64,000 nt of DNA from Mesostigma viride. Lineage: Eukaryota > Streptophyta > Mesostigmatophyceae > Mesostigmatales > Mesostigmataceae. This document shows positions 43,619 through 55,554 of this stretch, one piece after another. The notes below the pieces were generated by a model. That model saw nothing but the letters and a program-made list of their open reading frames with translations, made no database searches and was not told the DNA's origin. The position numbers and the translations under genes were made by a program. How positions within the stretch are numbered: position 1 is the first letter of the stretch; each line of letters begins with the position of its first letter. The stretch is taken from NCBI GenBank assembly GCA_009746045.1, contig RPFO01000418.1, positions 2,663,834 through 2,727,833 of the forward strand, written 5' to 3'.

Positions 43619-44601
43619 CATCGTCTCCTTCGATCCTCGGGCCCGCAAGTATTTCTACTGGCCAGGGATGAAGGAGTATATCAAGACGTACGTGCGTTAG
43701 TGCCCCTCGTGCCAGATCATGAAGTCCAGGAACACGGGCTCTCAAGCCGTCCCTAAGACGTTGCCTGATCCGATGGGTCCGTGGGATTCCATCATGATGG
43801 ACTTCATCGGCTCGTTCAAGAAGACGAAGAGCGGCAACAGCATGGTCTTGGTGTTCGTGGACCGACTGACGCGTATGTGTCACCTGGCCCCATGTCCTGC
43901 CGACCTCACGGCGGAAGAGTGTGCCAAGGTATATACCTGACTCACGTGTTCCGGTTCCACGGGCTCAGCCGACAGTTCATCTCTGACCGCGACAAGCTCT
44001 TCACGGCCAAATTCTGGCAGCAGGAGTTCTTCGAGCGGTTGGGCACCAAGGTGTCGCTGGGCACGGCCTATCACAGCGCTCGTCGTCGCACATGGTGGAG
44101 CGGCTGAACCGCACGGTGCAAGAGACCATGCGCCACTACACCGACGCGGTGGGTAGCAATTGGGAGGAACTTCTGGGCTTGGTGGAATTTTCACTAAACA
44201 ATGCCCCCCAGGCCGCCCATGGATTCACTCCCTTTTTCCTCAACTCCGGCCGACACCCCCTCACGCCGCCCGACTTGCTCCTGAGTCCAGAACGTGGTGA
44301 CTGGATCAGGTCAAACTGGACACCCTGCAAGGTGTCGATCGGCTGCTACAGCGGATGCACCAGGCGCATAACAGCGCAGACCAGGGTTACCGCGCAGCGG
44401 CAGAGCGATACTTGGCCAGGACAGCAGGGAAGCGGGACACTCGGACGCCTTCCATCGAGGTGGGCGACTGGGTCCTGGTGGAGGGCCCGCAAATCGGACG
44501 ATTTGCACACAAGGTGGGGAAGGAGCTGAAGACTAAGCTCCGCCCCATGTTCTTGGGTCCCTACAAGGTCCTCGACAAGTTCGACGAGGTCATGTTCCAG
44601 G
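43619..44601 (+). pseudogene. Pol of gypsy element 2, part 3: integrase
   Basis: Resumes after the copia insertion with RARKYFYWPGMKEYIKTYVR, a stop (TAG, 43,699), then CPSCQIMKS of the zinc finger. The DDE core follows across frame changes: MMDFIGSFKKTKSGN, SDRDKLFTAKFWQ and HMVERLNRTVQETM, with TPFFLNSGRHPLTPPDLL beyond it. The C-terminal part (WVLVEGPQIGRFAHKVGKEL, LRPMFLGPYKVL) breaks off at VMFQA where the LINE-like insert starts. Confidence 0.85.
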
Positions 44602-46630
44602 CCACGAGCGGACATGGCTGACGGCGGAGCTCAGAACTTTTGCGTCTGAGCCCCAAATTCAGTCAGGCTACTTGCATCAGATGCGTCTTTTCAAGACGCA
44701 TCTGCTAGTATAATCGGTTACGGCTGTAAGTTACGCAGTATTTTGCAAATGCCACCAAAACGCAGCCTTGACAAACATTTTCAGTTTGAGCTGTCGTCGG
44801 CATTCCCGTCGACAGCAGCACGTGCGACATCAACTCCTGCGGACGCCAACCTTTTTGCGCTGATCGAAGCTCTCCCCCCCGGTCTGCCTCCCTCGACGCA
44901 GTGCTCTACGCCAAATTCGTCGCCCATTCCCAAGAAAACCCGAACTTCCCATACCAAATGGGACGTCCGCCGCTTCGGCGCCGGCCAGCGGGATTTTTGC
45001 ATCTTGGAAATCTTTACGCTCACGAAGGAACAATGTGACGATGTCATCAAGTTCCTGGCCCGCCATGACGAACTTTTCCTGCCTACCCCTGGCGACAAGG
45101 TCACCAAGCCCGCCTGGGAATGGCTGCTTCAAGAACCGGAGGCGTACTTGAAGGCAGTCATCATGTGCAGCTACCTGCGCTGCGACGCCCACGACATCAC
45201 CCAGATTGGCTACGCTGGCCTCAGGAGCCTCCTGCATGAGCGCAGACGGGCAGCCACAGCAGCTGCAGCATCCCCGCAATTAAGCAGCACCTCCCCCAGC
45301 ACGGACTCCATCCGAGCTGCAGTGGCGGAGCAGCTGGCGCCGATGGCTGAGCAGCTCGCCGCCCTGAACGCGCCTGACGGCCCACTCAACACTCTCTCGG
45401 CCAAGGTCAACAACATTGAAGCCAGAGTCGCCCTTAAGCTCCAGCCTCAGTTTACTGCTACGCAAGAGCACATTGCCACCAAAGTTTCCGAGGCCACAGC
45501 CAGTGACTGTGACCACCCGCCTTAACCAGGTGGAAGGCCGAGTCGGCCAAGGCACCGTGAAACTTGAGGCAGTTGCTGCCAAGGTAGACGCCCTGGCCAC
45601 GCAGGTCCCCGAGATCGCCGAGCGAACGGCCACCATCGCCGCCCAACCTGCTGGTAGGGCTAGCGATGACCCCTCGACTCGCGCCTCCTGGGCGGACCTG
45701 CTCAAGAGCCAGGCCATCCTCTACCACGACCGCCATCACCACCAAGCTCCAGGAGCTGGAAGACACGCGCCGCGAGGCTGCTGACCGCGACCGTCGCCGC
45801 TGCCGGGTCATCCTCAGGCGCTTCGACATGCTGCCGGAGGAGACCCCAGACTCTCTTCTCGACGAGCTGAAGAAACAGCTCTTGGCGCGCATGCAGCTGC
45901 CAGGTGCGATACTGCAGGGCGCCTACCGCCTGCCCCATCCACGGGCCAAGGCTGGGCCCCCTCCAGTGGTCCTCACCTTCAGCGACATCACCGCCCGAGT
46001 TCGGTTCCTCTCTCGCCGCAAGAAGCTGGTGGACACCTCCTGGTCGCTTGACGACGACCTGACGCCAGCCCACTGGAGCAGCAGCAACGCCGCGATCAGT
46101 GGCCCGACTACATCCGCCACAAGACCAACCCCGAGAAGCCCCAAGTGTACTGGCGGGGCGGGGACCTCTATGTCAACAAGAAACTGTGGAAGCCCCCCCG
46201 GGCTTCCCCGGGATAGAGCACTCCAGCTAGTTGTCTAGATGGGGGCAATCGATGATGGGATAGCTTAGGCATTACAGCATGCACTTGAAACGATATTAGC
46301 GCACAGCGTTTTAGTACCTTCAATTAGCTCTGGCACCTTGTGGCCATCAGCTTGCGCCTTAATTAGCCGACGTCTTGAGCCCACCTCACATTTGTAGCAT
46401 AAGCTATGCGTCAGCCTACCTATGGTATTGCACTGGTTGTATTGCACCCACAGTGTTGCGCCCCGGCACCATGCCGTGGAGAGAGCGCTCTGTGGCCTGC
46501 CCACCTGCGGCAGTGAGAGAAGCTAGGGCGCCCTCCCTCCTTCTCACTGTGTGTATAGGGTTGAAGGTTCCTTTACTCTGTATTGGCACCCACGTGACGC
46601 AGTCACGTGCTTATTAACTAATGTTCCAGG
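44592..46630 (+). mobile_element. LINE-like insert carrying only ORF1
   Basis: ATGTTCCAGG at 44,592-44,601 and 46,621-46,630 is a 10-bp target duplication around a 2.0-kb insert. It has a 5' UTR with a perfect hairpin (about 44,680-44,705), an ORF1 and a short 3' region ending ACGCAGTCACGTGCTTATTAA. There is no endonuclease or RT. Removing it rejoins the gypsy integrase tail (FQVDIP). Confidence 0.82.
44743..46215 (+). pseudogene. L1-type ORF1 protein (RNA-binding), frameshifted
   Basis: Reading through frames 44,743-45,525, 45,510-45,720, 45,720-46,080 and the last 130 bases gives one protein. It has an N-terminal region with LEIFTLTKEQCDDVIKFLAR and PAWEWLLQEPEAYLKAVI, a coiled-coil middle (LNQVEGRVGQGTVKLEAVA), and an RRM-like/C-terminal region of L1 ORF1p type (RVILRRFDMLPEE, PPPVVLTFSDITARVRFL, DDDLTPAHW). 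The end in another frame, DYIRHKTNPEKPQVYW, closes at 46,215. Single-base indels near 45,500, 45,720 and 46,075 break it. ORF1p coats LINE RNA and acts as a chaperone. Confidence 0.75.
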
Positions 46631-46966
46631 TGGACATCCCTGTGTCCTGGAATCTCACTCACATCCAACCGGTTCCATCGCAACCAGCTCAAGCTGTATC
46701 ACCAGAACACCATCCAGGGCAGGGTAAATCCCCCAGCCCCGCTGGCCGGTGAGTTCGATCCGGACACGGGGGAACAGGAGGATGAGGTGGCTGAGATTGT
46801 GGGGCACCGGGATGTCAAGCGGGGACGTGGGGTCCAGCGATCAACAATACCGGGTGCGATGGCAATTCGCGCAGCATGAGTCAGAGGACTCCTGGCGCAC
46901 CGCGACTGAGTTAGCCGGGTGCGCCCGTTTACTAGAAGCGTACAAGAAGATGCACCAGTTACGTTA
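46631..46966 (+). pseudogene. Pol of gypsy element 2, part 4: integrase tail and chromodomain
   Basis: VDIPVSWNLTH continues the integrase from 44,601. After a frame change it reads FHRNQLKLYHQNTI, then EDEVAEIVGHRDVKRGRGVQ, QYRVRWQFAQHESEDSW and ATELAGCARLLEAYKKM. This is a chromodomain closely parallel to element 1 at 5800-5980. Confidence 0.82.
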
Positions 46967-47054
46967 GCGGGCTCCATACGATACAGGGGTGTAGGGTGAG
47001 GGTGGTGTGAGAGCCAGGTACTAAGGTGCACGCCGACTGACGCCCTGTTATTGT

Positions 47055-49140
47055 GTGTGGTCTATGCAGGGGGACGCCGCGGAGGCGCTTCCCAGAGAAC
47101 CGACTTCTTCCAGCGCCGCGGAGGCAGCAGATACCGAGATAATGGATGCAGAGGGGGAGCAGAGTGAGGATGATCTAGTTGACCTGGAGATGCCAGATCA
47201 TCCCGAGTCCCCTGGGCCGGTACCTGCTCGCGGGGAGACTCCGGCGGCAGAGGCGAGGACGCAGACAGCTCGCGGAGAGCCTGTGGTCCGAGGTCAGTGG
47301 TACCACAGGAGCTGGAGGGTCAGGAGGCGGGGCCCGCCGGACGCGGTGCCATCATACAGGCGCGGCCATAGTCGGGAGACGCCGACCGGGCCATGCAGTG
47401 GCACCAGATGCGCGCGCTTTGCAGTTAATTGGTGAAGGAGATCAACGAGGAGACCTTCAACCCTCGTATGTTCCTGCGCGACTATGGCAAGGAGGGTGAG
47501 ACCTTATTCGAGCGACGGCGTCGGCGCCATAACAGGATGCCTTCCGACCTCCGTGCCGATTCCATTCTGGCACGTGTCGCCCCCGGTCCGTTGGAGCCAT
47601 TCCGGTTGTACCTGCGGAGGAACGTGGGGTTCAAGGCCCCGTACTGGAGGCCTGTACCGCGGTGCGCAACGGCGTGGTGTCCGGCACGGCGTGGAAGACT
47701 CACGCGAGGGAGTGTCCTTGTAACACGTGTGTGACCATGGTCGAGGCCATGCAGTCTGGCATATACCCGCGTCTCTTGCTCCTACTAGTTCCGCCGTTAG
47801 TGCGGGACCTGTTAAGGAGCCGGTTTCCTTGGTACCTCCCTCTGGAGGGGGCATTGCGGGGCGAGAAGTGCCTACGGGAGGGGCAGTACTCGCTCCGGCA
47901 GGCATTGGATCGCATCGCGGAGATGGATAACGAAGACCAAGACAGCGGGAGTGATGGCTACCATTCAGATGACCATCCCCCACGCCCTCCGGCCCCACGC
48001 TCTCGCTGTCCCCCGCTTGACCCGCGGCCTCAGGACCCTCCCGGCCCCCTTGGTGGGCGGACCAGGACTCCGTCCTACAGTGCGTTATGACGCACCCCCG
48101 CCGGCGACCGGTTGGGGACGGCCACCCAGCCGGGAACCCCGGTCTACCCAGGCGGCGACAGGGTGGGGTGGGCGAAGCCGACCAGCTGTACGCCGTGAGC
48201 CAGAACGTCCTGCTCCCCGTCGATCGCCCTCGCCGCGTTCGCGATCCCGATCAGACTCCAGGACCGAGGAGCGACCTACTCGCCGAGCGTCACCGCCCCC
48301 ACCCACCCGACAGGAAGATCAGCAATGGAGGCGAACGTGGGCGGCCACGCTCGACCTAGAGCGGGAGACGGCGCAGCAGCGGCGGCAGGAGACGTCGGAG
48401 ACAACAGCGGCAAGGGCAGAGCAACAGTACGTCCAGGGGCGAGCCCTCCGGCGCGTCTTCAGGTGGACCCCCGGAGACGGATCAACAGGAACCAACCTTC
48501 ATTGTCGAGTTGGAACCCCGCCCGGCCCCGGCCTGACCGGGCTGGGCCGTCATCGCTGCGTTCTGCGGAGGGACCCAGTGGGCCTGCTACGTCGCCGCTC
48601 TGCATTCATCCCGTTCCGCGGAGGGACACCGCGGTCCTACCAGGGCTGAGACGCCACCGCGTGTCGCGGAGGGACCCAGTGGGGCGGGCATGCTGGTGCC
48701 GGCGGAGCCCGTGGTACGCCTTGAGGCGCTCGTGGCAGCGGTACAATCGGGGCAAGACATGCTTCAGCGGTTGCTGGCCGGTTCAGCAGGGTCGTCCAGC
48801 TGATCAGTCTGCCGCCACATCCGTGGGCTATGATGCCGCATCCAAAGCCCCCGGATCTTCGTATGAAGAATGGACGCTGGGTGATTTCATGCGGACTGTG
48901 CCAGGCAGTGTGCATGGTGAGATATGGTGGGCCGGGGCCGCGCACGGAGAAACTGTATGTGCATTTCGAGCTAGGGACCTCCGTCGCTCCAAGCTCCCCC
49001 CGGAATGCATGTGCCCGCTTCTTTGGTATTTCGATCAAGCTGGCACCTGGTGCGCGGTGGATCGTGGGGCCTATTGGGAGCAGCTGGAGATGACCTTCTC
49101 ACCACAGATCCCGGTGCCGCTACCGCAACCATCCAGCCCT
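47055..49140 (+). pseudogene. Third ORF of gypsy element 2, N-terminal and middle part (unknown function)
   Basis: Unknown family, homologous in position and end motifs to the element 1 third ORF. Frames 47,055-47,435 (acidic, Ala/Glu-rich), 47,429-47,734 (INEETFNPRMFLRDYG, FRLYLRRNVGFKAPYW) and 47,662-48,090 (ECPCNTC, PRLLLLLVPPLV, RSRFPWYLPLEG, LRQALDRIAEMDNED) run into an Arg/Ser/Pro-rich middle (about 48,000-48,650) with a Glu/Gln/Arg helix. Several indels are present. The end near 49,140 is cut by a foldback element. The C-terminus resumes at about 55,555. Confidence 0.6.
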
Positions 49141-49147
49141 CACCTTC

Positions 49148-49353
49148 AGTTAGGTGAAATAGTCCCGGAACCTTTTTGCCGTTGGGGCAAATCGGGCCGG
49201 AACACTATTTTGCCCGGATTCACCACTTCCGAGCACCCAAGTTAATTCGGTCGAATTAACTTGGGTGCTCGGAAGTGGTGAATCCGGGCAAAATAGTGTT
49301 CCGGCCCGATTTGCCCCAACGGCAAAAAGGTTCCGGCACTATTTCACCTAACT
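49148..49353. mobile_element. Foldback hairpin element, fourth copy
   Basis: 206 bp, starting AGTTAGGTGAAATAG and ending in its complement, with ~95-base arms meeting at AATTCGGTCGAATT. Same family as the three hairpins at 23,900-24,790. It interrupts the third ORF of gypsy element 2. Confidence 0.88.
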
Positions 49354-49520
49354 AAAACCTGGCCCCGGGGAGGGGGAGTCGAATAGACCTGGAGACAACC
49401 GCCTAGGCTAGTGCACGCAAATGATATTGCGCCGGAACTGTCTCTGGCAGGTTTCGAACCCCTGACCTCCAAGGTGCACAGGCCCTCCCCTGTGCGCCAG
49501 CCTGTGGCGGAGCCGGTTCC
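49354..49520 (-). mobile_element. tRNA-derived SINE candidate
   Basis: On the minus strand the order is A-box candidate TGGCGCACAGGG, about 30 bases, then B-box GGTTCGAAACC, and a tRNA-unrelated body ending in CCCCGGGGCCAGG and TTTT next to the foldback. The spacing and the T-arm (AGGGGTTCGAAACCTGCC) look tRNA-like. The body recurs at 24,110 and 24,452. The family and its boundaries are my inference. Confidence 0.5.
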
Positions 49521-50200
49521 CCTACGGGGCACCGAACAACCCTCTTCCCCGGCAGCTGCGACAGCAGCACCCACTGCTGGAGCAGCCATGGCGGCGGCAA
49601 TGCGGCAGGAAAACAACCCCCCAGGAGGCACCGGCCCCGCGCCGGCCCCTGGGGCTTCCAGCGTAAGCAAGTCCGTTGCTTTCTTTCCTCATGCATGCTC
49701 TGATACTAATGCTCAAGAGCGGTGGCTATCTTTTCAACATATCATAACCAAACAGAAAGCTATCGCTGCAGCATGAGGAGCATAGAAACGCTCCAGCTGT
49801 TATGTGATGAAAGCACTCCTGGCCTATCCCCATCGCCGGCGGTACGTGGGCGGCCTGGGCTGGACGGCATATATGCAAACGAGACAAGTATCACCGTCCA
49901 CCCCAACGTGAGTTATCTGAATGAATGTCATGTCTTTTGAACGCAGATCTCCCCATTTTATTTGGGATGAGTGTAAGGGTATTGTTGCTTTCTTGGCAGC
50001 ACAGCCTCTACCCTCTAGGGAGACTGTTGATCCTCTCTATGTCAGGGCTGAGGGCCCTTAATCAAACCCACTGCTGTCAACTCCCTAGACATGGAGCTTG
50101 CCCAGCCGCCGCACATAATCAATAACGCATGCAGTAGTGGCAGAAGCCATTACTGTACTACCAAACGCATGTACTTGCGGGTAAAGACATGGCTGGTGCT
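49521..50200. other. Unassigned sequence between SINE and copia-like element 2
   Basis: An Ala/Pro-rich frame (49,411-49,776, +) could be leftover third-ORF sequence of gypsy element 2 or part of the next insert. Nothing else was recognised, and no LTR matching the 3' side of the copia-like element was found. Confidence 0.3.
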
Positions 50201-50278
50201 AACGCTCAAGCAGCACCGGGAGGCAATAACAAGAAACACTAACAGAAAACAAACAAACAAACAAAACTGTTACGTCAA

Positions 50279-50540
50279 ACCATGGTTGGTGTTGAGGCAG
50301 CACAGATGCTGTCCTCCCACTACAAACAAAAAAACGAAACGGTTACCAAGCCATGGTTGTTGTTGAGGCAGCACGGCTACTGTCCTCTCACTACCAACAA
50401 ACAAACGAAACGGTTAACAAACCATGGTTGGTGTTGAGGCAGCACAGCTACTGTCCTCTCATTACAAGCAAACAAACGAAACTGTTACCAAACCATGGTG
50501 GGTTTTGAGGCAGCAAAGATACTGTCCTCTCAATCAATAC
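50279..50540 (+). repeat. 71-bp tandem repeat, about 3.6 copies
   Basis: CCATGGTTGGTGTTGAGGCA recurs every 71 bases (CATGG at 50,281, 50,352, 50,423 and 50,494), just upstream of the gag ATG. It may be promoter or leader repeats. Confidence 0.88.
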
Positions 50541-50541
50541 A

Positions 50542-51156
<615 letters not shown>

Positions 51157-51279
51157 GTTCTCTCACCTTGCTTACTCTGAGGATGATGATCTCATTAACA
51201 TTGGGGATGGCAGCCAGGGCATAATTGACTTTGAGGCGGCAACCTTATACTGTCCTCCCAACACCCTGTACTGGAACCT

Positions 51280-52387
51280 TACATAAAAGCACTAACCCCC
51301 ACTGTTGACAACTCCATTGATATCAACAAGGAGCTTGCTCACCAGCTGCACCTAGCCCTGGGTCATGAAACCGTGGCTGAGGAACTGGCCAGACGGCTGG
51401 GGGGTAGTAGCATGGGAACACCGCTCAGGAATGCAGTAAAACTCGCTAGACAACACTGTCAAGAATGTCAGTTTAACAGCCCCAATTAACCTCAAAAATG
51501 GCATACTGCAACTCCTTCCACCACGAGAGGCATGATAGTGGGGGATGTAATGCACATCAACAAAGATGTCCAACCCTACCTGATCCTAAAAGATTCATGG
51601 TCCAGGTTCACTGACAGTAATGGAACCCCTACCTGGCATGTCTGCAGGGCAGCTACGTGTTGCACTCATGATTGCTTTACCCAGATTCTACCCAGTTGAC
51701 AGAATTTTGCTTGATCAACAATTTTCTTGTCTGACTGACCTGGAAGGGTGTGAAGCAATAGAGATTGCTGGGCTGGAAGATCATGAGGGTCAGGGGGTCA
51801 TTGAAAGAACCATCAGATCTGTCAAAACTCTACTAGCCAAAAATCCCTCCAAGGATGCTACTTCAGGGGTCTATTGTGACAGGGCACTCTGGTGTCATCA
51901 AATGTGCACAACCCTAAACATGAGACCTGTCTTGCATGCCAAGTGGGGTGAAGTAATCCCAGCAGGCCTGCAGGCAGGTGTATATCCCCCAGAGGTGATA
52001 GCACTGTACAACACTGCACGTGCACAAACCTCAGCAAAACTGGCAGAAAAAGATAAAACCCATTCCAGGCCAGTATTCCAAAAAGGTGATCAAGTTCTCT
52101 ATTACAAGGAAAACAGCTTTGGTAAGGTTGGAACTTGGCTAGGTCCAGTTACCATCCGTGGATTTACCAAAAACAGCAAGACCGTGGAGGTCAAGCACAA
52201 TATCAATGGGAAGCGTCACAGGGTGAGCTGTCATAGAATTAAGAAGTATTATTCTCCCATGGCAGACGTGCCTGGGGAAGAGTCTTTAAGCATGGACTCA
52301 CTACTTCTATCTGGCAACTCCAGCATGCCCAGCAGTACCCTGAGCCACCAATTACTGCTGTTGACAGCACCACAGCACCCTCTGTGA
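51280..52387 (+). pseudogene. Integrase of the copia-like element
   Basis: The zinc finger reads ELAHQLHLALGHETVAEEL, then CQECQ (HHCC pattern; about 51,330-51,475). In other frames come GDVMHINKDVQPYLILKDSW (first catalytic Asp), PRFYPVDRILLDQQFSCL (second Asp) and GQGVIERTIRSVKTLLAK (Glu). The frame 51,620-52,387 continues with VFQKGDQVLYYKENSFGKVG, GPVTIRGF and a basic tail typical of an integrase C-terminus. At least two frame changes lie before 51,620. Confidence 0.72.
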
Positions 52388-53556
52388 ACCCTTCCACCCT
52401 CAGTGAAGCCAGGCCCACTTCACAACCTGGGGATTGCTTAACCAGGCACGAGGTAGCTGGGTTGGAAGCATTAGCTCAGCCCCAAGGCACCAAATTGTCT
52501 GCCAACCCTCCCGCTCTGAGGTCAAGATTGGCAGTCGCCTTGCAAGCACTACACAGGTCACATAAGCAACAAGCTGCTGTGGCCGAAGGGTTGGCAAAAG
52601 TCTCAGCTGTGTGCACTAGTCAGGACCCCTGGACCCTGGCAATAGACACTCAGGCACAGGTCAGTGTGATCAGTGCACAAGCCATCCCTGGTCTTGAGAT
52701 TGCACCTTCATTTTGGGCACGGGTGCAGGATTTCTCAGGCCAAAGCTCACTGGATGTAGTGGGACAAGTGATGCTCCCTATACTTGGTATTCAGACACCC
52801 TTCCAGGTGGTGGAGGGGTACTCTGGTAACACCTTGTTGGGGGAACCTTTTGTATCCTATCCTGGGGTGCTTATCTCAGCTAATGAGCTCAGTGTCACAG
52901 GGGTGGGTGCAGTTCCTCTGGACCACTTTAAAATCCCTCTCTCCAGTATTGTCCCTGGTATGGATGCTGTCATCAAGGCAGTCAACACTCAGTATGCACC
53001 AGGGGAGATCCCTGATCTGGACAAGTTAGTGCACAGCCAGTTCCTCCATCCCTCAGCCTTTGGGCTGGGTAAGTGGGACATAGCCATGCACTCACCCCAC
53101 CAAATCTCCCACGTCATACAAGAATGCAAAACACAAAAAGGGTTTACCAAGTGGCTGATGGCCATTGTCCACCAAGCCAGGCAGGAATGGGTCCTGCCCA
53201 ACCCCAAAAACCCTCAATACAAACCGCCTGTCACCCCTTCATGGGACGTGCCAGAGGGAGCCAAAAAGCTCAGATTAAAATTTGTTCTCAAACAAAAACC
53301 ACAAAAAGTGGGCTCCCCAATCTTCCATGCCAGACCATGTGTCACAGAATTAAAGGGGACCTCCACACTGCCAAAAGGGGAAACTACACACCTGGGCTGC
53401 AACAAACCTCACTCAGGATCATGCTCTCCCTATTCCTCCACAACCTCAATGCAGGCCAAGACTATGTCTGCAAAGCCACTGATATTAAAAGGGCCTTCCT
53501 CAGGGGGGACCCAGAAAAGGCTGAATCTGTGTGGAAAGGGAAGGTGTACGTGGTAG
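52384..53556 (+). pseudogene. Retropepsin-like domain and start of reverse transcriptase, copia-like element
   Basis: A 390-codon ORF whose ATG overlaps the integrase stop (ATGA at 52,384-52,387). Residues ~78-170 have a retropepsin pattern: LAIDTQAQVSVIS, VVGQVMLPILGI and GNTLLGEPF, with DTQ where the active-site triad is normally DTG/DSG. The RT region starts near residue 215 (FLHPSAFGLGKWD). Beyond a frame change near 53,390 the catalytic block ATDIKRAFLRGD lies in the overlapping frame. The protease sits after integrase, whereas copia elements normally have it before. Confidence 0.65.
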
Positions 53557-54085
53557 ACACCCCAGCAGCTGTGTGGAAACCTTACATTGATGAGCCCCAT
53601 CTTATCATCAACATTGCATGGGGTGGAAGGGCTTGTCAGTGCCCCCAAAATTTTCAGAGACTCAGCAGAGGAAGTATTCAAAAAGCTCAAGGCCACGTAT
53701 GATGACCTGGACCCATGCTTTTTTGTTGTACCCACCCCGTCTGGACTGCTGTTCTTTGTGTGGCATGGAGAGGACCAACTCATTTGTGGGCCTAGAGCTG
53801 AGGTGGAAAAATTTATTCAGCAGGTCCAGGAATCATATGAGATTGGCAAACAGGTGGAATTGAGCACAACCCCCATCCAGTTCTGCGGCATCATGTTGCA
53901 GCTGCACAGGCAACATGATCTGATGCTCTCTCTCTCCTCCTGCAGAATATATTCAAGATTGTCTAGATCTGCTGCAACACAACTACCTCCCCCTATACAT
54001 GTGTGCCACTGTTCAGGGCAAACTGGGGTGGTGGTCAGCCATCTGTGGGGCTCCCTTAGCTGTCATAAGCAGGGTCACCCATGAT
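53073..54085 (+). pseudogene. Reverse transcriptase of the copia-like element
   Basis: CKATDIKRAFLRGDPEKAES (motif A region, about 53,467-53,525) is followed in the frame from 53,587 by APKIFRDSAEEVFKKLKATY, DLDPCFFVVPTPSGLLFFVW and EDQLICGPRAEVEKFIQQV. The YVDD motif of copia RT is replaced by a diverged HGEDQL, so catalysis is unlikely in this copy. It continues to QFCGIMLQLHRQ, then breaks. Confidence 0.7.
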
Positions 54086-54165
54086 GTTCTAGTCAAAATC
54101 AAATGCAGTCACATCAGGAAGTTGGTCAATGACTGCCCCCCCTCATCCTCCATGGCCTGAATCTG

Positions 54166-54690
54166 ATGGAAGACATCCACATCCACAGTGTCATGGACAG
54201 CTCCATGGAGAGCAGAACAATCAATCAGATGGGGGCACGGGAATCAGGGCTGTTTTTTCTCACCAACAGGTCAGATTACATGTCCCTCACTTCCTGGTAC
54301 AGCAGGCTACACCGCAGAAAACCTGGCAGCAGCAACTCAGCTGAATGTCGTGCTGTGGTGTCTGCTGCATTGCATGCTCGTTCCCTGCAGCACATGCTCA
54401 CCTGGCTACAAACCCAGGCAGGCAGCACATGCAATGTCATCTCACATCTCTATACTGACAGCTACTCTGTGATCAGTTTTCTAACCAAGAAATCTGTTTC
54501 TGCTGCTGTCCACACTGACCTGGATTGGGTGATCCTCAAACAGGAGGCCACCTACTTCTCCAGCTGGCATCATGTGGAAGATGAAGAAAACCCAGCAGAT
54601 GCCTTAACCAAGCTGAGGGATGCAGCTGGCCACAATACCAGCTACTATTTGGAAATGAATCCAATGGTATCCGTGTCAGTGTTTGAATAA
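54166..54690 (+). CDS. RNase H of the copia-like element
   Basis: 174 codons. Copia-type RNase H landmarks: HSVMDSSMESRT (first Asp), SLTSWYSRLHRRKPGSSNSA, ECRAVVSAALHA (Glu), HLYTDSYSVISFLTKK (Asp) and DEENPADALTKL (the terminal N-AD-TK motif). It ends the polyprotein at 54,690. Confidence 0.78.
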   Translation: MEDIHIHSVMDSSMESRTINQMGARESGLFFLTNRSDYMSLTSWYSRLHRRKPGSSNSAECRAVVSAALHARSLQHMLTWLQTQAGSTCNVISHLYTDSYSVISFLTKKSVSAAVHTDLDWVILKQEATYFSSWHHVEDEENPADALTKLRDAAGHNTSYYLEMNPMVSVSVFE

Positions 54691-55049
54691 ATGTCTGGCC
54701 ACAGCTCAGTACACAACCACCACACCCCCTACCACAGCGATAGCTGCTGGGCGCCATAAAATTCAACACATTTGCTGTGGGGTGTGAGTGCTGGCTAGGT
54801 CAGATTTGTATCCATTTGCAGCTTGAGGACACAAGCTTTGTATCCACTTTACTTAATGTGTGCTCCAATACTGGCCAAACCAGCCAGCTGTGTACACCTT
54901 ATTTAATGTGCAATAAACACCTGGCCAGAACAGCCAGCTGTAACCAACCTGGCTCAACCAGCCATGTCTCTTTTGTACCCCTAATCAACTTAAAAACAAT
55001 AACAATAATGTTGGGGGTGCAGACCTGCATTAAGAAATAAATAATAAAA

Positions 55050-55554
55050 CAATACTGGAGTTAGTCTCCATGCTTTGCTGCAGACTAAGTCTCAAAGGCA
55101 TTGTGAATACAACGTATGAATAAGCCTTGTAAACCTACGTTGGTAAGTGAATATAAATACCACGTGGGCTATGCAGATAATAGGAATGCTAGTCGAGTCG
55201 CATACGTTTCCCTAGATAGGTACTTTGGGTACTGGGGTACGTGACAGATGTCAGTACCCAGTATACGTAGTGTCCTGCCATTGGACGGTACTAGAGTATC
55301 CTAGATAGGGACCGTACTGCAGCGTGCATTGATCTGTGATCACACGATGCAGTGACTAGACTGCGACCTGTCATCGTGCGGCCTCGGGCCAGCGGTCTGC
55401 ACCCAACGGTCACTGGCGGCGCGGCCAGTGAGAGCAGCGTTGATAAAGGGTAAACCTATTTTCTAATGAACCAAGCAATATTTCATTGCTCGCAGCTCAC
55501 AGTGCTCTCAAGCATTATACCAAGGTATCACATTCGTTTCCTATGTAACTCCTT
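55050..55554. other. Unassigned sequence, junction of copia-like element and gypsy element 2
   Basis: No ORF or clear repeat pair. GTACTTTGGGTACTGGGGTAC and GTCAGTACCCAGTATAC form local inverted repeats near 55,220-55,260. The exact boundary where the gypsy sequence resumes was not resolved. Confidence 0.35.

Noticed and set aside
49411..49776. 121-codon plus ORF over the SINE
   Set aside because: Its first part overlaps the tRNA-like segment and the rest is Ala/Pro-rich without motifs; more likely transposon filler than a gene.
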